Source of the DNA: Lentisalinibacter sp037382365
GTDB taxonomy: Bacteria; Pseudomonadota; Gammaproteobacteria; Steroidobacterales; Woeseiaceae
Assembly (NCBI GenBank): GCA_037382365.1
Contig: JARRPZ010000103.1
Coordinates: forward strand, 1-14,346
Direction: 5' to 3'
Length of the DNA: 14,346 nucleotides
The notes under the pieces are model-generated. The model worked only from the letters and a program-made list of their open reading frames with translations. It had not been told where the DNA came from and ran no database searches. Numbering within the stretch: the first letter of the stretch is position 1; each line of letters starts with the position of its first letter. A program made the translations under genes and the position numbers. Below, piece after piece: positions 1-7,856 of this stretch.

Positions 1-291
1 TGGCGCCTCGCCGACCAGGCGCTCCGCCGCAGCATGCCGGACCGGCTGACGGCCCTGAACTCACGGCTTGCCGGCAACGTGCGGGCCCTGAACACCGTCA
101 GCCCGCTGGCGACGCTGGAACGCGGCTACGCCATCGTGACCGAGGCGGAGTCCGACCGCCTGCTGCGCGATGCCGCCCAAGTCGAAGCGGGAGCGCGGAT
201 CGAGGCGCGGCTCGCCCGGGGCTCGCTGACCGCCACCGTGGACAGCGTCGACGCGGACGAGAAGGTCGTGACGGACGGAGGCGACGAGTGA
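1..291 (+). CDS. xseA: Exodeoxyribonuclease VII large subunit, C-terminal fragment (cut by window edge)
   Basis: About 96 C-terminal residues, open to the left edge in frame 1. XseA is the large subunit of exonuclease VII, a cytoplasmic enzyme that degrades single-stranded DNA in both directions together with the small subunit XseB. The visible part carries the family's typical C-terminal stretch: an arginine/leucine-rich helix (LNSRLAGNVRALNTVSPLATL), then the conserved 'LERGYAIV' strand and a short beta domain ending in an acidic tail. The catalytic and OB-fold regions lie outside the window. The stop codon overlaps the GTG start of the next gene by 4 bases (GTGA), so the two are probably translationally coupled. 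The identification is firm although only about a fifth of the protein is seen. Confidence 0.9.
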   Translation, partial: WRLADQALRRSMPDRLTALNSRLAGNVRALNTVSPLATLERGYAIVTEAESDRLLRDAAQVEAGARIEARLARGSLTATVDSVDADEKVVTDGGDE

Positions 292-1139
292 CGAGAGCGC
301 TACTCGCTGTGCTCCTGTCGATGGCCGTCGGCTGGGCGAGCGCCGGGACGACGCTGCCGGAAGGCCCCTGGCCCGGTGGTGTCGCCCTGGTGCCCCTGCC
401 CGACACGGACGGCGCGCCGACGGAGGTGCGCCTCGGCGAGAGACGCGTGATGGTCCGGCGCCTTGACGACGGCTGGGTCGCCGTCGCCGGCATCCCGCTG
501 GACCAGGCGCCCGGCGTGGCATCTCTGACGGTGAAGATGGCCGGGGGCGAGGTCGTCGCGGTCCCGTTCGAGGTCGTGACGGCAGAATACGCCACGCAGC
601 ACCTCGAGGTGCCGAACCGGCGCCATGTCGACCCGGATCCGGCGGACCTCGAGCGTATCCGGCGCGAACGCCGGATCATCGACGGCGCCCTCGGCCGCTA
701 TCGGCCGAGCCCGTCGCCCCCGCTCCGGTTCGAGGCGCCGGTCGCCGGTCGTCGCAGTTCCAGCTTCGGCCTGCGGCGCTTCTTCAACGGACAGCCGCGC
801 TCCCCGCACAAGGGCATGGATATCGCTGCGGACCGGGGCACGAGCATCGCAACGCCCCTGGCCGGCCACGTGGCGGCTACGGGCGACTATTTCTTCAACG
901 GCAACACGGTGATCGTGGACCACGGCCAGGGCCTGATCACGATGTACTGTCATCTGCAGGCCATCGACGTTGCGGAGGGCACGGAGGTCGCAGCCGGCGA
1001 TCGACTCGGGAGCGTCGGCGCGACCGGTCGGGTCACGGGACCGCACCTGCACTGGGGCGTATATCTGAACGGTACCGCCGTCGATCCGGCGCTGTTCCTG
1101 CCGCCGCGCTCGCAGGAGGCGCTGCCGGAAAGCCCGTAG
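288..1139 (+). CDS. Secreted M23-family (LytM-type) zinc metallopeptidase
   Basis: A 283-residue protein starting at a GTG that overlaps the xseA stop. Residues 1-19 form a signal peptide ending in ASA, with likely cleavage before G20, so the protein should act in the periplasm. Residues about 21-110 look like the beta-rich N-terminal domain found in some M23 peptidases. Residues about 150-270 are the peptidase domain, with the zinc ligands of the family: H174 and D178 in 'HKGMD', H222 in 'YCHL', and H253/H255 in the 'PHLHW' motif. All expected metal and catalytic residues are present, so an active peptidoglycan endopeptidase is likely. Substrate and physiological role cannot be read from the sequence. 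It converges on the acyltransferase gene at 1180 with a 40-base gap in which I see no convincing terminator. Confidence 0.9.
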   Translation: MTRALLAVLLSMAVGWASAGTTLPEGPWPGGVALVPLPDTDGAPTEVRLGERRVMVRRLDDGWVAVAGIPLDQAPGVASLTVKMAGGEVVAVPFEVVTAEYATQHLEVPNRRHVDPDPADLERIRRERRIIDGALGRYRPSPSPPLRFEAPVAGRRSSSFGLRRFFNGQPRSPHKGMDIAADRGTSIATPLAGHVAATGDYFFNGNTVIVDHGQGLITMYCHLQAIDVAEGTEVAAGDRLGSVGATGRVTGPHLHWGVYLNGTAVDPALFLPPRSQEALPESP

Positions 1140-1179
1140 GAGGGCCCTCTTACAACCGCTCCGGCATCGGGCATCGGGA

Positions 1180-2304
1180 TCAGCTGCAGGTCTCGAAGAA
1201 GCGGCAGATCACGGGGCGGAACGAGTCCATGTCTACCAGGAACGAATCGTGGCCCTGCAGCGAATGCAGACGCACGAACTCGACGTCCCGGCCGGGGCGA
1301 CGCAGCCCCTCCGCGAGTTCCTCCTGCTGACGGATGGGGAAGAGGAAATCCGTCTCCACGCCGATCACCAGCGCGCGTTCCACGTCGATGCGCGAGAACG
1401 CCACCTTGCGCGATCCACCGTGGTCGCCGAGGTCGAACAGATCGCTGGCCCGGGACAGGTAGAGGTAGCAGTTGGCGTCGAACTGCCCGGTGAACTTGCG
1501 GGCGTGATTTTCCAGATAGGACTCGACCGAGAAGTCGATGCAGAACGGATCGCCCACCGGGTGTTCCTCGGAGACCCTCTCGCGCCCGAATCGCTGCTCC
1601 CACTCCCTGGCCGAGCGATAGGTGATCATGCCGAGCTTGCGCGCCAGCTGCATGCCGGTGATCGGGCCCTCGCCCAGTTCGTAGTTGCCACCGTTCCAGG
1701 CCGGATCCTTGCGGATCATCTCCCGCTGCAGCGAGCGCAGCGCGATCGAGAACGGCAGTGCACGATCACACGAAGAGATCGAGACGAGGTGCCGGACCGC
1801 CCCCGGGTACTGCAGGCAGTAGCCGAGCGCGGTCATCCCGCCCATGCTGCAGCCGATGACGGTGTGCAGCCGCTCGATGCCGAGGTGCCGGACCACGGCG
1901 TGGCCGCCGCGCGCCACGTCCTCCAGGCTCAGCACCGGAAAATCCAGTCGATAGGGTTCGCCCGTCTGCGGGTCGATGGATGCCGCGCCGGTCGATCCGA
2001 AACAGCTGCCCAGCGAATTCACGCAGATCACGAAATAGCGTTCCGTATCGACGGGCCGGTCGGGGCCGACCATCTCTTCCCACCAACCGGGTGCCGGGTC
2101 CTCCCGTGACGAGGTGGCATGGGCGGACGGCGACAGACCGGTGAAGATGAGCACGGCATTATCGCGCGCCGGCGACAGCGACCCCCAGGTCTCGTAGGCG
2201 ATCCGGGGCTCCAGCAGCACACCCCCGCGCCGCATCGCGAATTCGCCCTCGATGCTGACGAATCTCCGTGCACCCGGGCGAGCGTCCTGCTTTACCGCAT
2301 CCAT
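1180..2304 (-). CDS. MetX-family alpha/beta-hydrolase acyltransferase, probably serine O-succinyltransferase type
   Basis: A 374-residue alpha/beta-hydrolase acyltransferase. The catalytic triad is visible: Ser at about 153 in 'GCSMGGM', Asp at about 319 in 'GVETDFLFP', and His at about 352 in 'QGHDSFL'. An automatic annotation would be homoserine O-acetyltransferase (methionine synthesis). Several segments instead resemble, from memory, the Xanthomonas-type serine O-succinyltransferase: 'TGLSPSAHA' where homoserine enzymes carry a GD-H type motif, 'NSLGSC', 'ALPFSIALRSLQRE', 'GMQLARKLGMITYRSA' and 'NCYLYLSRA'. The substrate is therefore uncertain. I chose the ATG at 2304, which has a GAG six bases upstream. 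An in-frame TTG at 2310 is an alternative and has an AGGA 11 bases upstream. The gene follows der by 43 bases and is probably the last gene of the ndk-der run. Confidence 0.88.
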   Translation of the reverse strand: MDAVKQDARPGARRFVSIEGEFAMRRGGVLLEPRIAYETWGSLSPARDNAVLIFTGLSPSAHATSSREDPAPGWWEEMVGPDRPVDTERYFVICVNSLGSCFGSTGAASIDPQTGEPYRLDFPVLSLEDVARGGHAVVRHLGIERLHTVIGCSMGGMTALGYCLQYPGAVRHLVSISSCDRALPFSIALRSLQREMIRKDPAWNGGNYELGEGPITGMQLARKLGMITYRSAREWEQRFGRERVSEEHPVGDPFCIDFSVESYLENHARKFTGQFDANCYLYLSRASDLFDLGDHGGSRKVAFSRIDVERALVIGVETDFLFPIRQQEELAEGLRRPGRDVEFVRLHSLQGHDSFLVDMDSFRPVICRFFETCS

Positions 2305-2347
2305 AGACAACTCATTGTGCGTCCTGCCCGCTTCGTATGCCAGGCAC

Positions 2348-3736
2348 TCACCGTTTAACGTGCTTCATCAACCGCTTGCGACGCCGCTGCTGACGCGGCG
2401 TCAGCGTGTTGCGTCGGCCCTTGTAGGGATTCTCGCCGGTGCGGAACGACAGCCGGATCGGGGTGCCGTCCAGACCGAAGGTCCGGCGGAAATGATTGAC
2501 GAGGTAGCGCTGATAGCTGCCCGGCAGTCGCTCCGTCTGGTTCCCGTGGATCACGATAACGGGCGGATTCCGACCACCCTGATGTGCGTAACGCAGGCGG
2601 ATCCGTCGTCCGCGGACGAGCGGTGGCGGGTGCGCCTCCACGGCGGACTGCAGCGCCCGCGTGAGGTCCGGTGTCGGCAGGTCGCGCCAGGCGGCCGCGT
2701 GCACCGCGTCGACACTCTGCATCAGATCGCCGACGCCCGTACCGTGCAGTGCCGAGATGAAATACCGCGGCGCGAATTCCATGAATGGCAGCTTGCGGTC
2801 GAGTTCGTCCCGCACCCGGCGGCGCTGTTCCGGCGAGAGGCCGTCCCATTTGTTGATGGCGATGACGATCGCCCGGCCCCGCTCGACGGCGAGACCCATG
2901 AGGGAGACATCCTGTTCGGTGATGCCTTCCCGCGCATCCACCACGGCGATCACGACGGCGGCCTCCTCCATCGCCTGCAGCGCTTTGACGATGCTGAACT
3001 TCTCGATGGATTCGTGCACCTTCGCTCGACGGCGCACGCCCGCCGTATCCACGAGTGTGTAGTCGCGCCCGTCCCGACTGAACGGGACGCGCACGCTGTC
3101 GCGCGTGGTGCCCGGCTTGTCGAAAGCGACGAGCCGCTCCTCGCCGAGCAACCGGTTGATCAGGGTGGACTTGCCGACGTTGGGTCGCCCGATGACGGCC
3201 ACCGTTACTCGCGATGCGCCTTCTTCCTCCGGCTCCGTCGTCGCCGTTTCGAAATCCGACAGCAGCTCGTCCATCATGGGTGCGACCCGGTCGCCGTGGC
3301 TCGCCGATATGACGACGGGGTAGCCCAGTCCGAGAGCATGGAACTCGCTCGCCGCGATGTCCGTATCGAGTCCCTCGGCCTTGTTGATGACCAGTGTTAC
3401 CGGCACGTCGCGACGGCGCACCAGCCCGGCCACATGCTCGTCGGCGGCGGTCAGTCCCTCGCGCGCATCCACCAGGAAGATCACCCGGTCCGCTTCCTCC
3501 AGCGCCTTCAGTGTCTGCTGCTCCATCAACTCGTCGACGCCGTCTCGCGCACCGGCCAGGCCGCCGGTATCGATGACGATGTAGGGGAGCGGCCCGACCT
3601 TGCCGAAGCCGTACTGGCGGTCCCGGGTCAGGCCGGGAAAATCGGCGACCAGCGCATCGCGCGAGCGGGTCAGGCGATTGAACAGTGTGGACTTGCCGAC
3701 ATTCGGGCGTCCTACGAGGGCGATGACCGGCAACAT
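2348..3736 (-). CDS. der: Ribosome assembly GTPase Der (EngA)
   Basis: A 462-residue protein with two consecutive GTPase domains and a C-terminal KH-like domain, the layout unique to Der. Domain 1 has its P-loop at residues 9-16 (GRPNVGKS), a DTGG G3 motif at 56-59 and NKAE at 118-121. Domain 2 has a second identical P-loop at 183-190, DTAG at 230-233 and NKWD at 295-298. The KH-like domain follows at about 355-440, with a basic tail rich in Arg and Lys. Der is a cytoplasmic protein needed for 50S subunit maturation and is essential in the bacteria studied. It lies 46 bases downstream of bamB, the usual neighbour in gammaproteobacteria. The start at 3736 is ATG directly before the first conserved strand. 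A long open frame on the opposite strand is a GC-rich shadow. Confidence 0.98.
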   Translation of the reverse strand: MLPVIALVGRPNVGKSTLFNRLTRSRDALVADFPGLTRDRQYGFGKVGPLPYIVIDTGGLAGARDGVDELMEQQTLKALEEADRVIFLVDAREGLTAADEHVAGLVRRRDVPVTLVINKAEGLDTDIAASEFHALGLGYPVVISASHGDRVAPMMDELLSDFETATTEPEEEGASRVTVAVIGRPNVGKSTLINRLLGEERLVAFDKPGTTRDSVRVPFSRDGRDYTLVDTAGVRRRAKVHESIEKFSIVKALQAMEEAAVVIAVVDAREGITEQDVSLMGLAVERGRAIVIAINKWDGLSPEQRRRVRDELDRKLPFMEFAPRYFISALHGTGVGDLMQSVDAVHAAAWRDLPTPDLTRALQSAVEAHPPPLVRGRRIRLRYAHQGGRNPPVIVIHGNQTERLPGSYQRYLVNHFRRTFGLDGTPIRLSFRTGENPYKGRRNTLTPRQQRRRKRLMKHVKR

Positions 3737-3782
3737 GGCGCTGATCCGACGTCCCAGGCGTCAACCGGGCCCGGGGACGATC

Positions 3783-4922
3783 TCACTCCTCGCCGGCGCC
3801 CGGCAGCGCGTAGCCGACCAGCCTGCCGCTCTCGGTCTGTGCGTAGACGCGCCCGTCCTGGACGTAGAGGTCACCACTGATGCGCGAGTTGTCGACACGC
3901 TCCCGGGCCTGCAGGTCGCCCGTGCGGGCATCGAGCCAGTGCAGGTAACCGTCGAAGTCACCGACCACGACGGAGCCGTCGACGGTCGCAGGCGTGGAGA
4001 GTCCGCGGCGCAGGAGCAGGTCCTGTCGCCAGTACTCCGTGCCGTTCGCACGTGACAGGGCGACCAGCTCACTGCTGTCGGTGACCACATAGACACTCGT
4101 GAAGTCCACCGCGATGCCGGTATAGCTGGAGAGCTCGCGGGACCAGAGCGCCGATCCCGATTCGAGCGCCAGGGCGGCGACCCGTCCCTGATAACCGGTG
4201 ACGTAGATATCCTGGCCGATCGCCGCGATCTCGCCGTCGATATCCACGAGCCGCGTCAGCGTCTGCTCCCAGATGACTTCGCCGTCGAGCAGAGTCGCAG
4301 CGAGCAGCCGGCCGTTGTCGAAGCCGCATACCACCGCGTCGGCGACCAGCGCGGGCGCCGCCGTGCCTCGCAGCGACAGAGCCGGGACGCTCTGCTCGAT
4401 CTGCCACAGCTGCGCACCGTCGTTACCGGCCAGCGCCAGCAAGCGGCCATCTGCCGTTCGCAGGATCACCCGGTCGCCGCCGACGGCGGGCCGCGCGAGC
4501 ACTTCCCCGGCGATACGTTTCCGCCACAGTTCGCCGCCCGATCCGGCATCCAGGACGATCACGTCACCGTCGCTGCTCGCGACCACGACACGCCCGTCGC
4601 CAACGCCGGGTCCGGCGGACAGTTGGAGCTCCAGTCGTACCTCCCAGAGCTGCCGGGCGTTCTCGCCGTCAAACGCATGCACGCGACCGTCGCGGCTGGC
4701 CGCGAATACCCGGGTGCCGTCGCCGGCCGGCGCCAGCGCCAGCCGCAGGTCCTCGGCATCGTCGCCCAGTTTCACACTCAGCACGCGCCGGATGTCCAGT
4801 GTCGGGTCGAATTCGACCAGTTCCGCGGGCGGCGCGACGGCCTCGTCTCCGCCGCCGAACAGCCCACAGCCCGTCAGCGTCAGTGCTGCCAGCGGCAGTA
4901 GTCGGGCGAGCCTCGGTCTCAC
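3783..4922 (-). CDS. bamB: Outer-membrane protein assembly lipoprotein BamB
   Basis: A 379-residue lipoprotein, close to the roughly 390 residues typical of BamB. The start is the GTG at 4922, which overlaps the yfgM stop as GTGA; the open frame extends further upstream but that part is inside yfgM and has no signal sequence. From this GTG the protein begins with a basic then hydrophobic signal peptide ending in the lipobox LTGC, with C19 as the lipidated cysteine. The rest is a repeated beta-propeller of the PQQ type: recurrent 'DG.V.A.D...G..LW' blades, for example 'AGPGVGDGRVVVASSDGDV' and 'GQDIYVTGYQGRVAALA'. BamB is a periplasmic-side subunit of the BAM complex that inserts beta-barrel proteins into the outer membrane. 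Its position between yfgM and der is the conserved one. Confidence 0.96.
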   Translation of the reverse strand: MRPRLARLLPLAALTLTGCGLFGGGDEAVAPPAELVEFDPTLDIRRVLSVKLGDDAEDLRLALAPAGDGTRVFAASRDGRVHAFDGENARQLWEVRLELQLSAGPGVGDGRVVVASSDGDVIVLDAGSGGELWRKRIAGEVLARPAVGGDRVILRTADGRLLALAGNDGAQLWQIEQSVPALSLRGTAAPALVADAVVCGFDNGRLLAATLLDGEVIWEQTLTRLVDIDGEIAAIGQDIYVTGYQGRVAALALESGSALWSRELSSYTGIAVDFTSVYVVTDSSELVALSRANGTEYWRQDLLLRRGLSTPATVDGSVVVGDFDGYLHWLDARTGDLQARERVDNSRISGDLYVQDGRVYAQTESGRLVGYALPGAGEE

Positions 4923-5602
4923 GGGGTCTCGCCCTCCGGCGCCGCCGCGGCGGCCTCCGCCATCGGTTCCGGCGCTCCGAGCTCGTCGATCTTCATGCGC
5001 ACGAGGCGCACGTCGATGAGCGGCGGTTGTCCCGGCGAAGCCAGCGCCGCCGTCCACGCCTCACGGGCGGCTTGCGGGCGGCCCAGCGCGAGTTCGGCAT
5101 CGCCACGCAGCTCGAGGAATCGCGGCCGGAATGCCCCCGGATCACCGACGCCGAGTACCTGCAGCGCCTCTTCCGGCTTGTCCTGATACAGCAGCACCCT
5201 GGCCAGTCGGTGTCGGGCGATGAGACTGAGCGGCGGCTCGGCACCTTCCGCGAGTGCCCGTAGCTCGGCGGCGGCCTCGTCACTCTTACCCTGCTCCACG
5301 TAGAGCTTCGCCATCGCCAGTCGCGCCTGCTCCGCGTAAGGCGTGGACGCGTAGTCCTGCGCAAGCGCCTCCGCCGCGGCGCGCGCGTCGTACTCACTGT
5401 TCTTGGCGACCGCCTCGATCAGTCGTTCGAAGACCATGGAGGCGGCCTCGGACTGGCCTCGCTCGTGGGCCTGCCACTGATTCCAGCCGAACAGTCCGCC
5501 GGCACCGAGCACGATGCCGGCAATGATGAATTTGCCGTTCTCCTGCCACCACGTCCGTATGGCTTCGACGGTTTCCTTTTCAGATAAATCGTTCAATGTC
5601 AC
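4919..5602 (-). CDS. yfgM: YfgM-type membrane-anchored TPR protein (SecYEG/periplasmic chaperone ancillary factor)
   Basis: A 227-residue protein. The N-terminal cytoplasmic segment 'LSEKETVEAIRTWWQENGK' is followed by one transmembrane helix (about 25-42, ending 'GWNQW') and a periplasmic domain of TPR-like helical repeats to about residue 200. The acidic/alanine-rich tail is low complexity. This is the layout of YfgM, which in E. coli binds SecYEG and the chaperone PpiD. The start is a GTG at 5602, preceded by AGAAGG about 6 bases upstream. It follows hisS by 39 bases and overlaps bamB by 4, so bamB translation is probably coupled to it. Family membership is clear; the molecular role is transferred from E. 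coli. Confidence 0.93.
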   Translation of the reverse strand: MTLNDLSEKETVEAIRTWWQENGKFIIAGIVLGAGGLFGWNQWQAHERGQSEAASMVFERLIEAVAKNSEYDARAAAEALAQDYASTPYAEQARLAMAKLYVEQGKSDEAAAELRALAEGAEPPLSLIARHRLARVLLYQDKPEEALQVLGVGDPGAFRPRFLELRGDAELALGRPQAAREAWTAALASPGQPPLIDVRLVRMKIDELGAPEPMAEAAAAAPEGETP

Positions 5603-5641
5603 TCGCCTTCTGTGTTCTGCCCGTCGCGAGGGCCCGACATT

Positions 5642-6934
5642 CTAACCCGTGCGGTCCCCTTTGCCTGCAAGCCGACCAGCAAGCAGGGCCGGTAGTTCCG
5701 CGAACGGGACGCTTTCCTGTACTTCGTCCGTCCGCAGGGGCTTCAGTCCCGCCTCGGCGGACGCCATCTCGCTCTCGCCCAGAATGATCGCGTAACGCGC
5801 ACCGCTGCGATCCGCGCGCTTCAGCTGGGACTTGAAACTGCCGCCGCCGCCATTCACCTCGATCGACCGGCCGGGCAGCGCGTCACGCAGCGACTCGGCC
5901 ATCGCGAACGCGGCCACGTTGGCCTCTTCGCCCACCGCCACCACGTACACCGCCGGCGCCTCATCGGGGGTCTCGCCGCCTTCGGCTTCGTACAAGGCCA
6001 CCAGGCGTTCCATGCCCAGCGCCCAGCCGATCGCCGGCGTCGGCGACCCGCCGAGATGCGCCACCAGGCCATCGTAACGGCCGCCGGAACACACCGCGCC
6101 CTGTGAACCCAGCGCGTCCGTGACCCACTCGAAGACGGTGCGGCTGTAGTAGTCGAGACCCCGGACGAGCCGTGGATTAACGGTGAACTCGACCCCGCCC
6201 GCCGCGACGATGCGCTGCAATTCCGCGAAATGGGCGGCGGATTCGTCGTCCAGCGACTCGGTGATGTCCGGCGCCTCGTCGACGACGGCCTGCATCTCGG
6301 GGTTCTTGCTGTCGAGTATGCGCAGCGGATTCGTCTCCAGACGGCGCAGGCTGTCGGCATCGAGACGATCCCGGTGGGAATCGAAATAGTCCACCAACAC
6401 GCGGCGATAGCGCTGCCGGGATTCCGGGGTACCGAGAGAGTTGATCTGCAGCGAGATGCGCTCGATACCGAGCCGGCGCCACAACCGCGCCGACATCAGG
6501 ATCATCTCGGCATCGATGTCCGGCCCCGGATAACCGATTGCCTCCACATCGATCTGGTGGAACTGACGATAGCGACCCTTCTGCGGGCGCTCGTAACGGA
6601 ACATCGGACCCGCCGTCCACAGGCGATGCCGCTGGTTGTGCAGCAGCCCGTTGCTGATGGCCGCCCGCACCACGCCGGCCGTGGCCTCCGGTCGCAGCGT
6701 GAGACTCTCGCCGTTGCGATCTTCGAAGGTGTACATCTCCTTCTCTACGATGTCCGTCACCTCGCCGATCGAGCGGCGGAAGAGCTCCGTGTACTCCAGC
6801 AGGGGCAGACGCATCTGGCGATACCCGTAGGACTCCAGTACGTCACGGACGACGTCTTCCAGGAACTGCCACTGCCCGGCCGCCGGCGGCAGGACATCGT
6901 TCATGCCGCGGATGGGGCGGATCTTCGTGCTCAT
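5642..6934 (-). CDS. hisS: Histidyl-tRNA synthetase
   Basis: A 430-residue class II synthetase that charges tRNA-His in the cytoplasm. Visible landmarks are the N-terminal 'IRGMNDVLP' (8-16), the 'LRPEATAG' segment (80-87), motif 2 around 111-127 ('FRYERPQKGRYRQFHQ'), the histidine-specific 'LVRGLDYY' (256-263) with its conserved arginine, and motif 3 at 301-311 ('AIGWALGMERL'). The C-terminal anticodon-binding domain follows. I chose the ATG at 6934 because family members begin just before 'KIRPIRG'; the frame is open to a GTG at 6997 inside rodZ, but those 21 residues look unlike any HisS. In most gammaproteobacteria ispG lies immediately upstream; here rodZ does, 52 bases away. Confidence 0.98.
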   Translation of the reverse strand: MSTKIRPIRGMNDVLPPAAGQWQFLEDVVRDVLESYGYRQMRLPLLEYTELFRRSIGEVTDIVEKEMYTFEDRNGESLTLRPEATAGVVRAAISNGLLHNQRHRLWTAGPMFRYERPQKGRYRQFHQIDVEAIGYPGPDIDAEMILMSARLWRRLGIERISLQINSLGTPESRQRYRRVLVDYFDSHRDRLDADSLRRLETNPLRILDSKNPEMQAVVDEAPDITESLDDESAAHFAELQRIVAAGGVEFTVNPRLVRGLDYYSRTVFEWVTDALGSQGAVCSGGRYDGLVAHLGGSPTPAIGWALGMERLVALYEAEGGETPDEAPAVYVVAVGEEANVAAFAMAESLRDALPGRSIEVNGGGGSFKSQLKRADRSGARYAIILGESEMASAEAGLKPLRTDEVQESVPFAELPALLAGRLAGKGDRTG

Positions 6935-6986
6935 GACTGCCCCGCCGACGCCGGGGAGCCTGCCGCGCGGCGCGGCCGAAGGCGGC

Positions 6987-7856
6987 TCACTGCGCACCTA
7001 CCGTCAGGGTCGCCTTACGCCCCCGTCTCTGATCGGGGCGGATGGGGTACGGTTCGCCATCCAACTCGACACTCGCCGCGTCCGCGTTACCGAGGACCAG
7101 CGAGACGGGGGGCGTCGCCGTGAACCGTCGCGTCTGACCCGCGCTCGCGATGCCCGCATAGAGGCGGCGATCGGCGCCGTCCGTGATCTCCACCCAGCAT
7201 TCACCGGTGAACCGGAGCACCAGCGAAACGGATGCTTCGGAGGCCTCGGCGATGGGCTCTGGCTCGGCGGCCGGCGGCGCATCGACGATGGGAGCCGGCT
7301 CCTCCTCTCCGGGCAGGCCGAGGTCCATGGCGTCCGCGGCGGGAGGCAGTGACGCCGTCGTTCTTTCCGACGCATCCGGACCGCCGTCGTGAGCCTCCGG
7401 GCTGTCGCTCCCGGCGTCCGCAGAACGATCGACCGGGCGTAACACGGATCCGTTGAACGCCATCCAGCCGAGGACCAGGACCGTGACCAGCAGACCGACC
7501 GTGGCCACCGCCCGGAAGGACGGCGCGACACCGCGGCCGCCGGTCCGCGTGTTGAGGACCACGGGCGGTTCCGTCGCCCCCGTCAGCCGATCGTAATCGG
7601 CGAGAATTTCCGGCTCGGGGACGCCAACCAGCCGGGCGTAGCGGCGCAGATAGCCCTTCGTGAATACCGGTGCACCCAGGACGTCGAAGTGATTCGCTTC
7701 CAGCGCCTCCAGCTTGTCCCGATCCAGATGCAGCTCACCGGCGATGTCCGTGAGGGAAAAGTTCCGGGCCTTCCGCGCCGCCTTCAGTCTGGCGCCGGCT
7801 TCCGGTTCCTGAGGCTCTTCTGCCGCCGTGCCGCCAATGACCTGCTCATCCGCCAT
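6987..7856 (-). CDS. rodZ: RodZ-like cell-shape protein (HTH, one membrane helix, DUF4115)
   Basis: A 289-residue bitopic membrane protein. Residues about 22-75 form a helix-turn-helix of the Xre/RodZ type ('LKAARKARNFSLTDIAGELH', then 'FTKGYLRRYARLVGVP'). Residues about 115-134 are a single transmembrane helix. A long acidic, Pro/Ala-rich linker follows, and residues about 215-289 match the beta-strand-rich DUF4115 domain ('CWVEITDGADRRLYAG'). RodZ links the MreB cytoskeleton to the cell wall machinery on the inner membrane. The ATG at 7856 overlaps the pilF stop by 11 bases, so coupling is likely. It sits in the usual place after pilF, but the expected ispG after it is missing. Confidence 0.94.
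   Translation of the reverse strand: MADEQVIGGTAAEEPQEPEAGARLKAARKARNFSLTDIAGELHLDRDKLEALEANHFDVLGAPVFTKGYLRRYARLVGVPEPEILADYDRLTGATEPPVVLNTRTGGRGVAPSFRAVATVGLLVTVLVLGWMAFNGSVLRPVDRSADAGSDSPEAHDGGPDASERTTASLPPAADAMDLGLPGEEEPAPIVDAPPAAEPEPIAEASEASVSLVLRFTGECWVEITDGADRRLYAGIASAGQTRRFTATPPVSLVLGNADAASVELDGEPYPIRPDQRRGRKATLTVGAQ

Noticed and set aside
1140..1179. Palindrome GAGGGCCCTC (1140-1149) and a short repeated CATCGGG in the gap between the M23 gene and the acyltransferase gene
   Set aside because: The palindrome has no loop and no T run, so it is not a convincing terminator. The repeat is only two copies of 7 bases and can be chance in GC-rich DNA.
2252..3880. A 542-codon open frame on the plus strand opposite der, and a 469-codon alternative frame on the same strand as der
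   Set aside because: Both are GC-rich shadow frames. Their products are Arg/Pro/Ala-rich without recognisable domains, while the der frame has complete Der motifs.
6935..6960. Small hairpin (CCCCG/CGGGG) just before the hisS start as a regulatory leader
   Set aside because: The stem is only five base pairs in very GC-rich sequence, and there is no T-box or leader-peptide feature.
6935..6997. GTG at 6997 as a longer HisS start overlapping rodZ
   Set aside because: The added 21 residues have no similarity to HisS N-termini; the ATG at 6934 gives the normal start.
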